Part shown: positions 1-6,065 of the stretch, piece after piece | Layout: every line of letters begins with the position of its first letter | Position numbering within the stretch: the stretch's first letter is position 1 | The notes under the pieces: model-generated | Seen by the model: only the letters and a program-made list of their open reading frames with translations | What the model was told of the DNA's origin: nothing | Database searches by the model: none | Assembly (NCBI GenBank): GCA_003167305.1 | Contig: PMTP01000121.1 | Location: forward strand, 13,821-31,481 | Length of the DNA: 17,661 nucleotides | Reading direction: 5' to 3' | Origin: Acidobacteriaceae bacterium | GTDB lineage: Bacteria; Acidobacteriota; Terriglobia; Terriglobales; Acidobacteriaceae | Translations under genes and position numbers: made by a program

Positions 1-1382
1 TCTACGACTACGGGCACATCGGCAACTTCCGCACATTTTTACAGGTAGACGTGCTGCGGCGCTTCCTCAAACTGACAGGAACTGCTGTGCGCCACGTGAT
101 GAATATTACCGACGTGGACGACCGAATCCTGCACAACGCAGCGGAGGCCGGCATCTCCATCGGCGAGTATTCAGGGCGCTATGAGCAGGCGTTCTTTGAG
201 GATATGGACGCCTTGCGCGTGGAGCGGCCGGAGGTGATGGCGCGGGCCACGGAGCATATTCCGCGCATGGTGGAGCTGATCCAGAAACTGGCTGCGGCGG
301 GAGCGGCTTATCAGACGGAGGATGGAAGCTGGTACTTTCGCCTGGCGGCCTTTCCGGAGTACGGCAAGCTGAGCAAGAAAGATTTGTCCGGGATGGAAGA
401 CGGCGCGCGCGTGGACCTGGACGAGTATGAGAAGGACTCGGCGCGGGACTTTGCGCTGTGGAAGGCGGCCAAACCCGGCGAGACGAGTTGGGATACGGCG
501 ATTGGGCGCGGCCGGCCCGGCTGGCACATCGAGTGCTCGGCGATGGCGATGGAGTACCTCGGCGAAAGCTTCGACCTGCACGCCGGCGGCGAGGATCTGA
601 TCTTCCCGCATCACGAAAACGAGATTGCGCAGTCGGAGAGCGTGACCCACAAGACCTTTGCGCGGCATTGGATGCACGTGCGCTTCCTACTGGTAGATGG
701 GCGCAAGATGTCCAAGAGCGAGGGCAACTTTTATACGCTGCGGGAACTCCTTCTGAAAGGCTACAAGGCGTCGGCGATACGGCTGGCGCTGATCTCGGTG
801 CCTTACCGGCATCAGTTCAACTTCACCTTCGACGGACTTATCGAGGCCACCAGCGCGATTGAGCGGCTGCGGACCTTTGCTCAGCGGCTGAGAACGGGTC
901 TCTTCGCCCCGGGAGAAAATCCCGCTCAGCAGGCGGCGGCGGAGAAGGCGCAGGCGGAGTATTTGGCCGCGCTGGCGAACGATCTGAATACCGCTGAAGC
1001 CCGCGCGCCCATCTTCGATCTGCTAAGGGCGGCGAATACCGCAATGGATCAAGGGCTGCTGATGGCTGGCGACCGGGATGCGATTTTAGCTGTATTTGCC
1101 AGTTTCGACGCTGTCTTCGACGTGCTGGAGGATCGCGACGCCGAGGCTACGCGCCGTGCGCTGGAGTGGGCTGAACAGGCTGGACGGCTCAATGAGGTGG
1201 CTCCTGAGTTGCTGGCGCGTCAAGGGCTGACGGATGAAGCTATCGACACGCTGGTGGCCGAGCGTGAACAGGCCAGAAAGCAGCGCAACTTTGCCCGCGC
1301 CGATGCGATTCGCAACGAGCTGGCGGAAAAGGGCGTCGTGCTGGAAGACTCCAAGGATGGCGTGCGCTGGAAGCGGAAGTAA
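1..1382 (+). CDS. cysS: Cysteinyl-tRNA synthetase, 5'-truncated by the window edge
   Basis: Class I aminoacyl-tRNA synthetase that activates cysteine with ATP and loads it onto tRNA-Cys in the cytoplasm. The reading frame is open from base 3, and the first codons give YDYGHIGNFRTF, which contains the HIGN form of the class I HIGH motif. The true start, including the first zinc-binding cysteine, therefore lies left of the window; the GTG at 51 is internal. Other marks are GWHIECSAM (second zinc Cys), HAGGEDLIFPHHENE (zinc His and adenylate site) and GRKMSKSEGNF (KMSKS loop). The C-terminal anticodon-side region ends in GVRWKRK and TAA. All motifs after the truncation are intact, so this is a normal functional gene cut by the window. 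The next ORF begins only 3-6 bases after the stop. Confidence 0.97.
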   Translation, partial: YDYGHIGNFRTFLQVDVLRRFLKLTGTAVRHVMNITDVDDRILHNAAEAGISIGEYSGRYEQAFFEDMDALRVERPEVMARATEHIPRMVELIQKLAAAGAAYQTEDGSWYFRLAAFPEYGKLSKKDLSGMEDGARVDLDEYEKDSARDFALWKAAKPGETSWDTAIGRGRPGWHIECSAMAMEYLGESFDLHAGGEDLIFPHHENEIAQSESVTHKTFARHWMHVRFLLVDGRKMSKSEGNFYTLRELLLKGYKASAIRLALISVPYRHQFNFTFDGLIEATSAIERLRTFAQRLRTGLFAPGENPAQQAAAEKAQAEYLAALANDLNTAEARAPIFDLLRAANTAMDQGLLMAGDRDAILAVFASFDAVFDVLEDRDAEATRRALEWAEQAGRLNEVAPELLARQGLTDEAIDTLVAEREQARKQRNFARADAIRNELAEKGVVLEDSKDGVRWKRK

Positions 1383-1388
1383 GCTGTG

Positions 1389-2366
1389 ATGGAATTCGAA
1401 GTTAATTTCGAGTTAGAGGAAGATGGCCGCTGGATAGCGGCGGTTGAGCGTCTGCCCGGAGTAATGGCTTACGGAGTTACTCGTGACGAGGCGCGAGCTA
1501 AGGTTGTGGCACTACGCAAGAAGTTGCTTAAGAACAACCTGAGAATAGAAAGATTGCAGAAAAAGTCTGAGATGAGAGCTATGACTGACAATTGCGAGCA
1601 GGATGCAAAGCAGGATATCAGTTTTTGGCAGCGTCTATTCCAGTACTTAGTTGTGATGTCTCTGAGCCTATTTGTTACATATTTCTTTGTACGGGTTGCC
1701 TGGGACATCTTTGTCTCATCCTATGAGTCGATGGGAGTGAGGTGGACCCTCTGCGTATTCTCTTGTTCTATTATCTATTTTGTGGTTCAGTCTGTGGCGA
1801 ATCCAGCCGATATTTCGAGCAGTCCTATGACAGACCAGTCACTCTCGCCTCAGACAAGCTACAATCGGAGAAATCTGCTTTTAATGCCGATTTTTCTCTT
1901 CCTGCCGATTCTTGCCGTCGTCCTAGCAGTATACTTCGACAATTCCCGACTGTCGCTTCAGATTGCGCCAATCTATGTTTTGCTTCTTGTTCCTGTTTTT
2001 GGCTGCTTACTTCACTTTTCTCGGCTTGTACTCAACTCAATTCAACAAACGCTAAGAACAGGAAGCATTTTACCATCTGCTAGTATGGGTGCCTGTTGTA
2101 GGAAGGCCAAATCATCGCAGTATAAGATGTCATTGGCGCAGAGTATACCACTCACCGTCCTGTCTTTGCTCTATGCCACACTTTGGACAGGGTTGCTCAA
2201 TTACGACTGTTACGTACGCCGTTCGCCCTTGAATCAATCAATTAGGGAGATGATTGCGTTCTGGGGGATGGTTTTAATATTCTGGCTTAGAGCTGCGGCA
2301 TGGATTGTATTTACTATCCGCACGATCATTGACAGAAGGAATTCACGGGAAATGCCGAGTAATTGA
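1389..2366 (+). CDS. HicB-like N-terminus joined to a six-helix membrane protein (unknown function)
   Basis: Residues 1-45 (MEFEVNFELEEDGRWIAAVE, then RLPGVMAYGVTRDEARAKV) look like the partial RNase H fold of HicB antitoxins. The usual end of that domain is missing. A basic linker (about 46-65) follows, then about six hydrophobic helices near residues 85-109, 117-137, 163-183, 191-211, 251-271 and 287-311. I do not recognise the membrane part. No hicA toxin gene is adjacent. Two sampled 60-base lines inside the membrane part are 42-45% GC, against 68% in a line of the next gene, which suggests foreign DNA. The start could be GTG 1386 or ATG 1389, both with weak ribosome sites. The membrane protein could also start on its own at ATG 1572 or 1581, leaving a hicB remnant. 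It follows cysS by only a few bases. The ORF itself is clear; its function is unknown. Confidence 0.6.
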   Translation: MEFEVNFELEEDGRWIAAVERLPGVMAYGVTRDEARAKVVALRKKLLKNNLRIERLQKKSEMRAMTDNCEQDAKQDISFWQRLFQYLVVMSLSLFVTYFFVRVAWDIFVSSYESMGVRWTLCVFSCSIIYFVVQSVANPADISSSPMTDQSLSPQTSYNRRNLLLMPIFLFLPILAVVLAVYFDNSRLSLQIAPIYVLLLVPVFGCLLHFSRLVLNSIQQTLRTGSILPSASMGACCRKAKSSQYKMSLAQSIPLTVLSLLYATLWTGLLNYDCYVRRSPLNQSIREMIAFWGMVLIFWLRAAAWIVFTIRTIIDRRNSREMPSN

Positions 2367-2387
2367 ACTAATTGAGGAGGTTCACCC

Positions 2388-2933
2388 ATGGAAGCCAACG
2401 AAGCGCAGGAACTACACGAGCACGCCGAACACGCCGGGCACGATCAGGCGTTGCGTCCGGTCGCGTTGACGATGACGATCCTGGCCGTACTGGTGGCTGT
2501 GGTCACAGTGCTTGGCCATCGCACCCACACCGCGGCGATTCTCGATCAGGACAAGGCCACCGACAAGTGGGGCGAATACCAGGCGCAGAAAACTCGCTCG
2601 TATAACACGACGCTGAGCATCGACCTGATGAAGGTTCTGCCCGGCGTGGACAAGAACGCCGCGCAGAAGCTCGCGGACGACTACGGCAAGCACCAGGCCA
2701 AGTGGACCGACGAGACCAATAAAGAATTTGACGAGGCCAAGGCGCTGGAGAAGGAGGTCGAGAATGCCGAGGCCCGCGCCAAGCACTTCGACCTGGGCGA
2801 GGTGCTGCTGGAGATCGGCCTGGTAATTACTTCGATCACGCTACTGACGCGCAAGCGAGCCTACTGGTACCTTGGGCTGGGATTCTCGACCGTCGGCATT
2901 GTGGCGGCTGTTTTGGGGCTGCTGATCAAGTAA
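2388..2933 (+). CDS. DUF4337 family membrane protein
   Basis: A 181-residue protein whose layout matches the DUF4337 family: a His/Glu-rich N-terminus (EAQELHEHAEHAGHD), a first membrane helix at about 23-43, a long soluble charged segment (45-133) with a likely coiled coil at about 108-133, and two C-terminal helices at about 135-154 and 159-180. Family members are small bacterial inner-membrane proteins of unknown biochemical role. The start is well fixed by the site GAGGAGG at 2374-2380, seven bases before ATG 2388. Composition returns to GC-rich here, unlike the preceding ORF. The gene lies convergent to the peroxiredoxin gene, with two palindromic repeats between them. Confidence 0.85.
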   Translation: MEANEAQELHEHAEHAGHDQALRPVALTMTILAVLVAVVTVLGHRTHTAAILDQDKATDKWGEYQAQKTRSYNTTLSIDLMKVLPGVDKNAAQKLADDYGKHQAKWTDETNKEFDEAKALEKEVENAEARAKHFDLGEVLLEIGLVITSITLLTRKRAYWYLGLGFSTVGIVAAVLGLLIK

Positions 2934-2959
2934 GAGCTTGAGTCTTGATCGACTGCGAT

Positions 2960-3008
2960 CCCGCCCTAACCGCAAAAACAAAAACGCGGCGAGGATGGGG
3001 CACCCAGA
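2960..3008. repeat. Palindromic repeat, copy 1 (degenerate hairpin plus GGGGCACCCAGATT tail)
   Basis: An imperfect stem pairs 2960-2973 with 2986-2999 (10 of 14 positions pair, including CCGC/GCGG next to an A-rich loop). It is followed by GGGGCACCCAGATT. The arrangement repeats at 3062-3109. Both copies sit between two convergent genes. It may work as a weak bidirectional terminator or simply be a dispersed REP-like repeat. Confidence 0.5.
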
Positions 3009-3061
3009 TTATAGGGATGGCGAGATTGTCAAGAACGATAAAGGACTGTACTTACAGATAT

Positions 3062-3109
3062 CCCACCTTAGGCGCGATAGAACTGCGCCGAAGGTAGGGC
3101 ATCCGGATT
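3062..3109. repeat. Palindromic repeat, copy 2 (hairpin plus GGGCATCCGGATT tail)
   Basis: The stem has ACCTT (3065-3069) pairing with AAGGT (3091-3095) and GGCGC (3071-3075) pairing with GCGCC (3085-3089), closed outside by CCC/GGG. The tail GGGCATCCGGATT matches the tail of copy 1 (GGGCACCCAGATT) except at two positions. It lies 18 bases beyond the 3' end of the peroxiredoxin gene and about 130 bases beyond the DUF4337 gene. No U-run follows, so terminator function is uncertain. Confidence 0.55.
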
Positions 3110-3126
3110 CCTGTTTGTCAAATGCT

Positions 3127-3657
3127 TTAGACCTTGATGGTCGCCTCGCCCTTGTGCCAGCCGCAGGGGATGAGGCCGCCGTTTTGCAGCCCGTCGAGGA
3201 CGCGTAGAACCTCCTGCGGGTCGCGGCCTACCGAGAGATCCGTCACGTAGACGAAGCGGATCACGTTCTCCGGGTCCACGATGAAGGTGGCGCGCTGGCT
3301 GACGCCGGCTTTAGGGTCGAGGATGCCCAGCGCCGTCGAGAGTTCGCGCTTGAGGTCGCTGAGCATGGGGAAGGGAAGATCCTGCAGAGAGGGCTGCTGA
3401 TTGCGCCACGCCCAGTGAACGAACTCCGAGTCGATGCTGCCGCCCAGCACCTGCGCGTTGCGGGCGGTAAACTCCGAGTTCAGTTGTCCAAAGGCGGCAA
3501 TCTCGGTGGGACAGACAAAGGTGAAGTCCTTGGGCCAGAAGAAGTAAACCTTCCACTTGCCTGCATAGCTCTGGTCGGTGATGGTGGGAAACTTCATCTC
3601 GCTATTGACGACGGCGGAGAGTTCAAAGCTGGGAAAACTTGCGCCTACGGAAAGCAT
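3127..3657 (-). CDS. Peroxiredoxin, AhpC/Prx1-type (mycobacterial AhpC-like)
   Basis: A 176-residue cytoplasmic thiol peroxidase that reduces H2O2, organic peroxides or peroxynitrite. The catalytic block FFWPKDFTFVCPTEIAAFG holds the PxxxTxxC motif (P42, T46, peroxidatic C49), and R122 fits the conserved active-site Arg. DSEFVHWAWRN and LPFPMLSD are typical of AhpC. The best match from memory is the actinobacterial AhpC subgroup, which uses AhpD. C165 in LIPCGWHKGE sits at the resolving position, and only about ten residues follow it, so the C-terminal tail is short. The start is supported by AGGAG (complement of 3665-3669) seven bases before ATG 3657. No ahpD, ahpF or oxyR is nearby. A 28-bp palindrome lies about 80-110 bases upstream and could be regulatory. 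Confidence 0.93.
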   Translation of the reverse strand: MLSVGASFPSFELSAVVNSEMKFPTITDQSYAGKWKVYFFWPKDFTFVCPTEIAAFGQLNSEFTARNAQVLGGSIDSEFVHWAWRNQQPSLQDLPFPMLSDLKRELSTALGILDPKAGVSQRATFIVDPENVIRFVYVTDLSVGRDPQEVLRVLDGLQNGGLIPCGWHKGEATIKV

Positions 3658-3739
3658 TCTTAAACTCCTTTAGGAAGGTTGGTTGAGGTTGAATGAAGCG
3701 GCGGGAAGAACAGCCTCCGCCGCCGTGCCTGCGGAGGGC

Positions 3740-3767
3740 GGTGTCATGCGCTCGGCGGCATGACACC
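3740..3767. promoter_or_regulatory. Perfect 10-bp inverted repeat upstream of the peroxiredoxin gene
   Basis: GGTGTCATGC (3740-3749) and GCATGACACC (3758-3767) are exact inverted copies around an 8-base spacer. The site lies between the DUF2203 gene and the peroxiredoxin gene, both on the - strand, 83 bases ahead of the peroxiredoxin start. It could be a dimeric repressor or activator site, or an RNA hairpin ending DUF2203 transcripts. No U-run follows on either strand, so a simple intrinsic terminator is less likely. Confidence 0.45.
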
Positions 3768-3806
3768 TCTCATCAGAGAAGATGCGCGAAAGAGGAGACA
3801 GGATTC

Positions 3807-3834
3807 CTATTCAAGAGCGAAGCTCTGAAAATAG
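3807..3834 (-). terminator. Hairpin just after the DUF2203 stop codon, terminator-like
   Basis: CTATTCAAGAGC (3807-3818) pairs with GCTCTGAAAATAG (3822-3834) through a 12-13 base stem with small bulges and a 3-base loop. On the - strand it begins 12 bases after the DUF2203 stop. No clear U-run follows, so it may act as a 3'-end stabiliser or a Rho-assisted terminator. Confidence 0.4.
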
Positions 3835-3845
3835 TTCCTCAGTCC

Positions 3846-4286
3846 CTAGTTCGGCCGGTTGCCGGAGGCGGAGCGGCGGCGGAAGCGCTCGTCGACGGGC
3901 TGGCGGTCTCTGAAGCCGGAGTCGGTCGGGTGCCAGTGTTCGATGGCCGGCTCGCCCATGCGCCAGCAGAGCAGCACGACCTCGTCGTCGAGGCGGCAGG
4001 GGAAATCCAGCAGGCCGGCATCGATGTCCTTCACCTGGACGCCGATCGAGTCGATCTCGGCGATACTCTCGCGAACCCGCTGCACATGGCCTTCCATCTC
4101 CGCGCGCAACTGGGCGACCTTGGTCACATCCACCCTCATGCCGCCGGAGATGTAAATACGGCGGGCCATCTCGGCGAGGCCGGACTCAACCTGCTGGGCC
4201 GACTGCTTGCCTTCAATGGCGCGCTTCAGCAGCGACTCCAGTACCGGGAGCAGAGACTGTGCTTCGTCGAGAGTGAAGGTCTTCAT
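3846..4286 (-). CDS. DUF2203 family protein
   Basis: A small soluble protein of about 146 residues. It opens with MKTFTLDEAQSLLPVLESLL, the typical DUF2203 beginning, followed by a helical region. The family signature is near the C-terminus: KDIDAGLLDFPCRLDDEV, LCWRMGEPAIEHWHPTDSGF and a final RQPV. The biochemical function of the family is unknown. ATG 4286 is preferred because GAGG (complement of 4294-4297) lies seven bases upstream; a TTG start at 4316 would add ten residues without a ribosome site. The C-terminal tail FRRRSASGNRPN is basic and poorly conserved. The gene sits between nadA and the peroxiredoxin gene on the same strand, but hairpins and repeats on both sides argue for a separate transcript. 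Confidence 0.87.
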   Translation of the reverse strand: MKTFTLDEAQSLLPVLESLLKRAIEGKQSAQQVESGLAEMARRIYISGGMRVDVTKVAQLRAEMEGHVQRVRESIAEIDSIGVQVKDIDAGLLDFPCRLDDEVVLLCWRMGEPAIEHWHPTDSGFRDRQPVDERFRRRSASGNRPN

Positions 4287-4319
4287 CCGCGGGCCTCTAT
4301 GTACAGGATACGACAAAAC

Positions 4320-4358
4320 AGCTTCTAGCTTCTAGCTTCTAGCTGCTAGCTTCTAGCC
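4320..4358. repeat. Tandem 7-bp repeat (AGCTTCT)n
   Basis: Four exact AGCTTCT units and one variant (AGCTGCT at 4341-4347) run in register from 4320 to 4354, followed by a partial unit. An inverted copy, AGCTAGAAGCT, lies at 4439-4449, so the two ends of this spacer can pair. It sits immediately upstream of the DUF2203 start on the - strand. Confidence 0.85.
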
Positions 4359-4438
4359 AAAAGCCCGGAACGTTGGGAACCGGAACATTGAGAGCTGCGA
4401 AAAAGGCCAGTACCACTACTAAAAAGCTAACGGCTAAA

Positions 4439-4449
4439 AGCTAGAAGCT
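4439..4449. repeat. Inverted copy of the 7-bp repeat downstream of nadA
   Basis: AGCTAGAAGCT is the exact reverse complement of AGCTTCTAGCT in the tandem array about 90 bases away. It lies three bases beyond the nadA stop codon. Pairing with the array would make a hairpin covering the nadA-DUF2203 spacer, which could serve as an mRNA 3' end. Confidence 0.55.
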
Positions 4450-4452
4450 GCC

Positions 4453-5601
4453 TTACCCCACTTCCAGCATCCGGTCCAAGGCCACTTTGGCCCAGCGTTT
4501 GACGCTGGGGCGTACCTGGATGCGGTTGACGATGCGTCCCTCAACCAGATTTTCCAACACCCAGGCCAGGTGATGCGGACTGATGCGGTACATGGTAGTG
4601 CAGAGGCAGCCGGTATCGTCTAAGGTGATGACTTTTTTGCCCTCGGAGGCGAAGCGGCGGGCCATGCGGTTGACCAGATGAATCTCCGTGCCGACGGCGA
4701 AGGTGGTTCCAGAGGGGGCTTGCTCGACGAGGGCGATAAGGCGCTCAGTGGAGCCGAGGGCGTCGGCCTTCTGGCAGACCTCGAAGCGGCACTCGGGATG
4801 GACGATGACCTGAATGCCGGGGTACCTGGTGCGAACCGCATCGACGTGGCTGGGCAGAAAGCGCTGATGGACGGCGCAGTGGCCCTTCCAGAGCAGGATG
4901 CGGCTGGCGGCGATGCTCTGCTCCGTTTGGCCGCCCTGACTTTGGCCAATCTGAATCGCCCATGGATCCCAAACCACCATTTCGTCGAGCGGAATACCCA
5001 TGGCGTAGCCGGTGTTGCGTCCCAAGTGCTGGTCGGGAAGGAAGAGAATGCGCTTACCGCGCTCAAAAGCCCATTCGAAGGCGGCGTGGGCATTCGAAGA
5101 AGTACAGACCAGCCCGCCCCTCTCGCCGCAGAAGGCTTTGATGGCGGCGGTGGAGTTCATATACGTCAGCGGTATGATCTCATCGGCGAGGCCAAGGCCT
5201 TCGAGCGCCTCCCAGCAGGCTTCCACCTGGGAGATTTCGGCCATATCAGCCATCGAGCAGCCGGCGTTGAGGTCGGGCAGAATGACCTGCTGGCCGGGGC
5301 AGCCGAGTACGTCGGCGCTCTCGGCCATGAAGTGGACGCCGCAGAAAACAATGTACTTGGCGGGAGTTTCGGCGGCGATGCGGGAGAGCTTGTAGCTATC
5401 GCCGGTGGCGTCGGCGAAGCGGATCACCTCGTCGCGCTGGTAGTGGTGGCCGAGCAGCAGGGTTGTCGCGCCCAGTTTGGCGCGCGCCCGCGAAATGCGC
5501 TCGTCCATGGTGTGGTCGGGGAGCGCGAGGTAGTTTTCGAGGCTACAGGTGCTGCCAGCCTCCGGCAAGGCCGCCGTTAGTTCATCGAGAACCAGGTTCA
5601 C
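4453..5601 (-). CDS. nadA: Quinolinate synthase (NadA)
   Basis: A [4Fe-4S] enzyme that condenses iminoaspartate with dihydroxyacetone phosphate to make quinolinate in de novo NAD synthesis. At 382 residues it belongs to the longer NadA class (B. subtilis NadA is about 368). Motifs include LLGHHYQRDEVI, DSYKLSR, FCGVHFMAESA, LPDQHLGRN, VHPECRFEV and DTGCLCTTMYRIS. By comparison with E. coli NadA, the cluster ligands should be C115 (in AGCSMAD), C242 (in KGHCAVH) and one of C332/C334. The start is GTG 5601; the next in-frame Met is residue 32, inside the conserved region. The ribosome-binding region GAAGGCGG just upstream overlaps the last stem of a two-domain NAD+ riboswitch, so product feedback on translation is likely. 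No nadB or nadC is adjacent. Confidence 0.97.
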   Translation of the reverse strand: MNLVLDELTAALPEAGSTCSLENYLALPDHTMDERISRARAKLGATTLLLGHHYQRDEVIRFADATGDSYKLSRIAAETPAKYIVFCGVHFMAESADVLGCPGQQVILPDLNAGCSMADMAEISQVEACWEALEGLGLADEIIPLTYMNSTAAIKAFCGERGGLVCTSSNAHAAFEWAFERGKRILFLPDQHLGRNTGYAMGIPLDEMVVWDPWAIQIGQSQGGQTEQSIAASRILLWKGHCAVHQRFLPSHVDAVRTRYPGIQVIVHPECRFEVCQKADALGSTERLIALVEQAPSGTTFAVGTEIHLVNRMARRFASEGKKVITLDDTGCLCTTMYRISPHHLAWVLENLVEGRIVNRIQVRPSVKRWAKVALDRMLEVG

Positions 5602-5610
5602 CGTATTCCG

Positions 5611-5759
5611 CCTTCAGTCAGCTCGCCCTTTTTGGGGCAGCCGACGGGGATGTTGAAAGCAATTCACGGCTTGCAGAGGATGCGCTGACCTGCCTGAGGT
5701 CGCCGGCGCTGCCGCCGGAGAGATCAGGCGAGCCCCCATCCACGGGGTTGTTGCAAGCC
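5611..5759 (-). promoter_or_regulatory. NAD+-I riboswitch (nadA motif), two tandem domains
   Basis: Read on the - strand. Domain 1: perfect 8-bp P1 (5752-5759 with 5668-5675, GGCUUGCA/UGCAAGCC), the core ACAACCCCGU, P2 GGAUG (5741-5737) with CAUCC (5682-5678), and GUCAGCG on the return side. It carries a long P3 arm: GCCUGA with UCAGGC, then CCGGCG-GCAG-CGCCGG. Domain 2: P1 CUUUCA (5659-5654) with UGAAGG (5616-5611), the core ACAUCCCCGU, a 7-bp P2 (5645-5639 with 5623-5617) and GCCC/GGGC closed by an A-rich loop. The repeated CAACANCCCCGU core and the doubled architecture match the nadA motif known from Acidobacteriota, which binds NAD+ or its ADP part. The domain 2 P1 3' strand contains GAAGG, part of the nadA ribosome-binding region, so ligand binding should hide the start site. 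Confidence 0.92.
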
Positions 5760-5781
5760 TTTCTTCTAGTTGGACGCGGAC

Positions 5782-5826
5782 GGAAGCCGTTGGATTCGAG
5801 AATCCGGACCGGCACGTGCCGCTTCC
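5782..5826 (-). ncRNA. Structured 5' end of the nadA leader (possible three-way junction)
   Basis: On the - strand, GGAAGC (5826-5821) can pair with GCUUCC (5787-5782), enclosing two further palindromes: CGGCACGTGCCG (5810-5821, exact 12-bp) and GGATTC-GA-GAATCC (5792-5805). It lies between the predicted transcript start (about 5829) and the riboswitch P1 (5759), so it would form the very 5' end of the mRNA. It is not part of the known nadA motif. The 12-bp palindrome could instead be a DNA-binding site. Confidence 0.45.
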
Positions 5827-5835
5827 ACTGTTTCT

Positions 5836-5865
5836 AGTGTAACAAAGGATTAACAAGCGGCTCAA
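5836..5865 (-). promoter_or_regulatory. Candidate nadA promoter
   Basis: On the - strand, TTGAGC (5865-5860) and TACACT (5841-5836) are separated by 18 bases. Each matches four of six consensus positions of a sigma-70 type promoter. The predicted start near 5829 falls just before the structured leader, which supports the choice. Confidence 0.4.
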
Positions 5866-6065
5866 GTGGTTAAGTGCCTGAACCGCACCATGAGCATTTC
5901 AATGCGCAAGTATTGGCAACTCAGAAATAGAAAGATCAACAATGCGCCGCAACAACGGGCACAGTCCGCGCCTCCGCCGTGGGCAACGGTGCAAGGATAA
6001 CATTCGCTTCCGGCGGAACCGTGCGCCCGGATTTAGACTAAAAGACGAGGGGTTGCTCAACTTTC
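5866..6065. other. Upstream region of murA, no gene seen
   Basis: The murA-side part of the divergent nadA/murA control region. Neither strand shows a convincing ORF or RNA gene. TTTAGACTAAAAG at about 6032-6044 is AT-rich and could hold a -10 element (TAGACT), but no good -35 is spaced for it. GAGGGG near 6046-6051 is the only purine-rich site before murA, and its spacing is long. Confidence 0.4.

Noticed and set aside
2938..3207. Small + strand frame after DUF4337
   Set aside because: It is translated through two palindromic repeats and into the 3' end of the peroxiredoxin gene; non-coding.
3693..4328. Open frame of 211 codons on the + strand across DUF2203 and its flanks
   Set aside because: It runs antisense through DUF2203 and over two hairpins, with no sensible ribosome site or domain.
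4678..5580. Open frame of 300 codons on the + strand opposite nadA
   Set aside because: nadA is complete with all cluster cysteines; the antisense product is low-complexity and unrecognisable.
5732..5760. tRNA-like or IS-end-like stems in the nadA upstream region
   Set aside because: No cloverleaf can be drawn; the stems are P1 and P2 of the NAD+ riboswitch.
5614..5865. Small - strand frames of 65-83 codons upstream of nadA, possible leader peptide
   Set aside because: They coincide with the two riboswitch domains, and the conserved structure explains the sequence better than coding.
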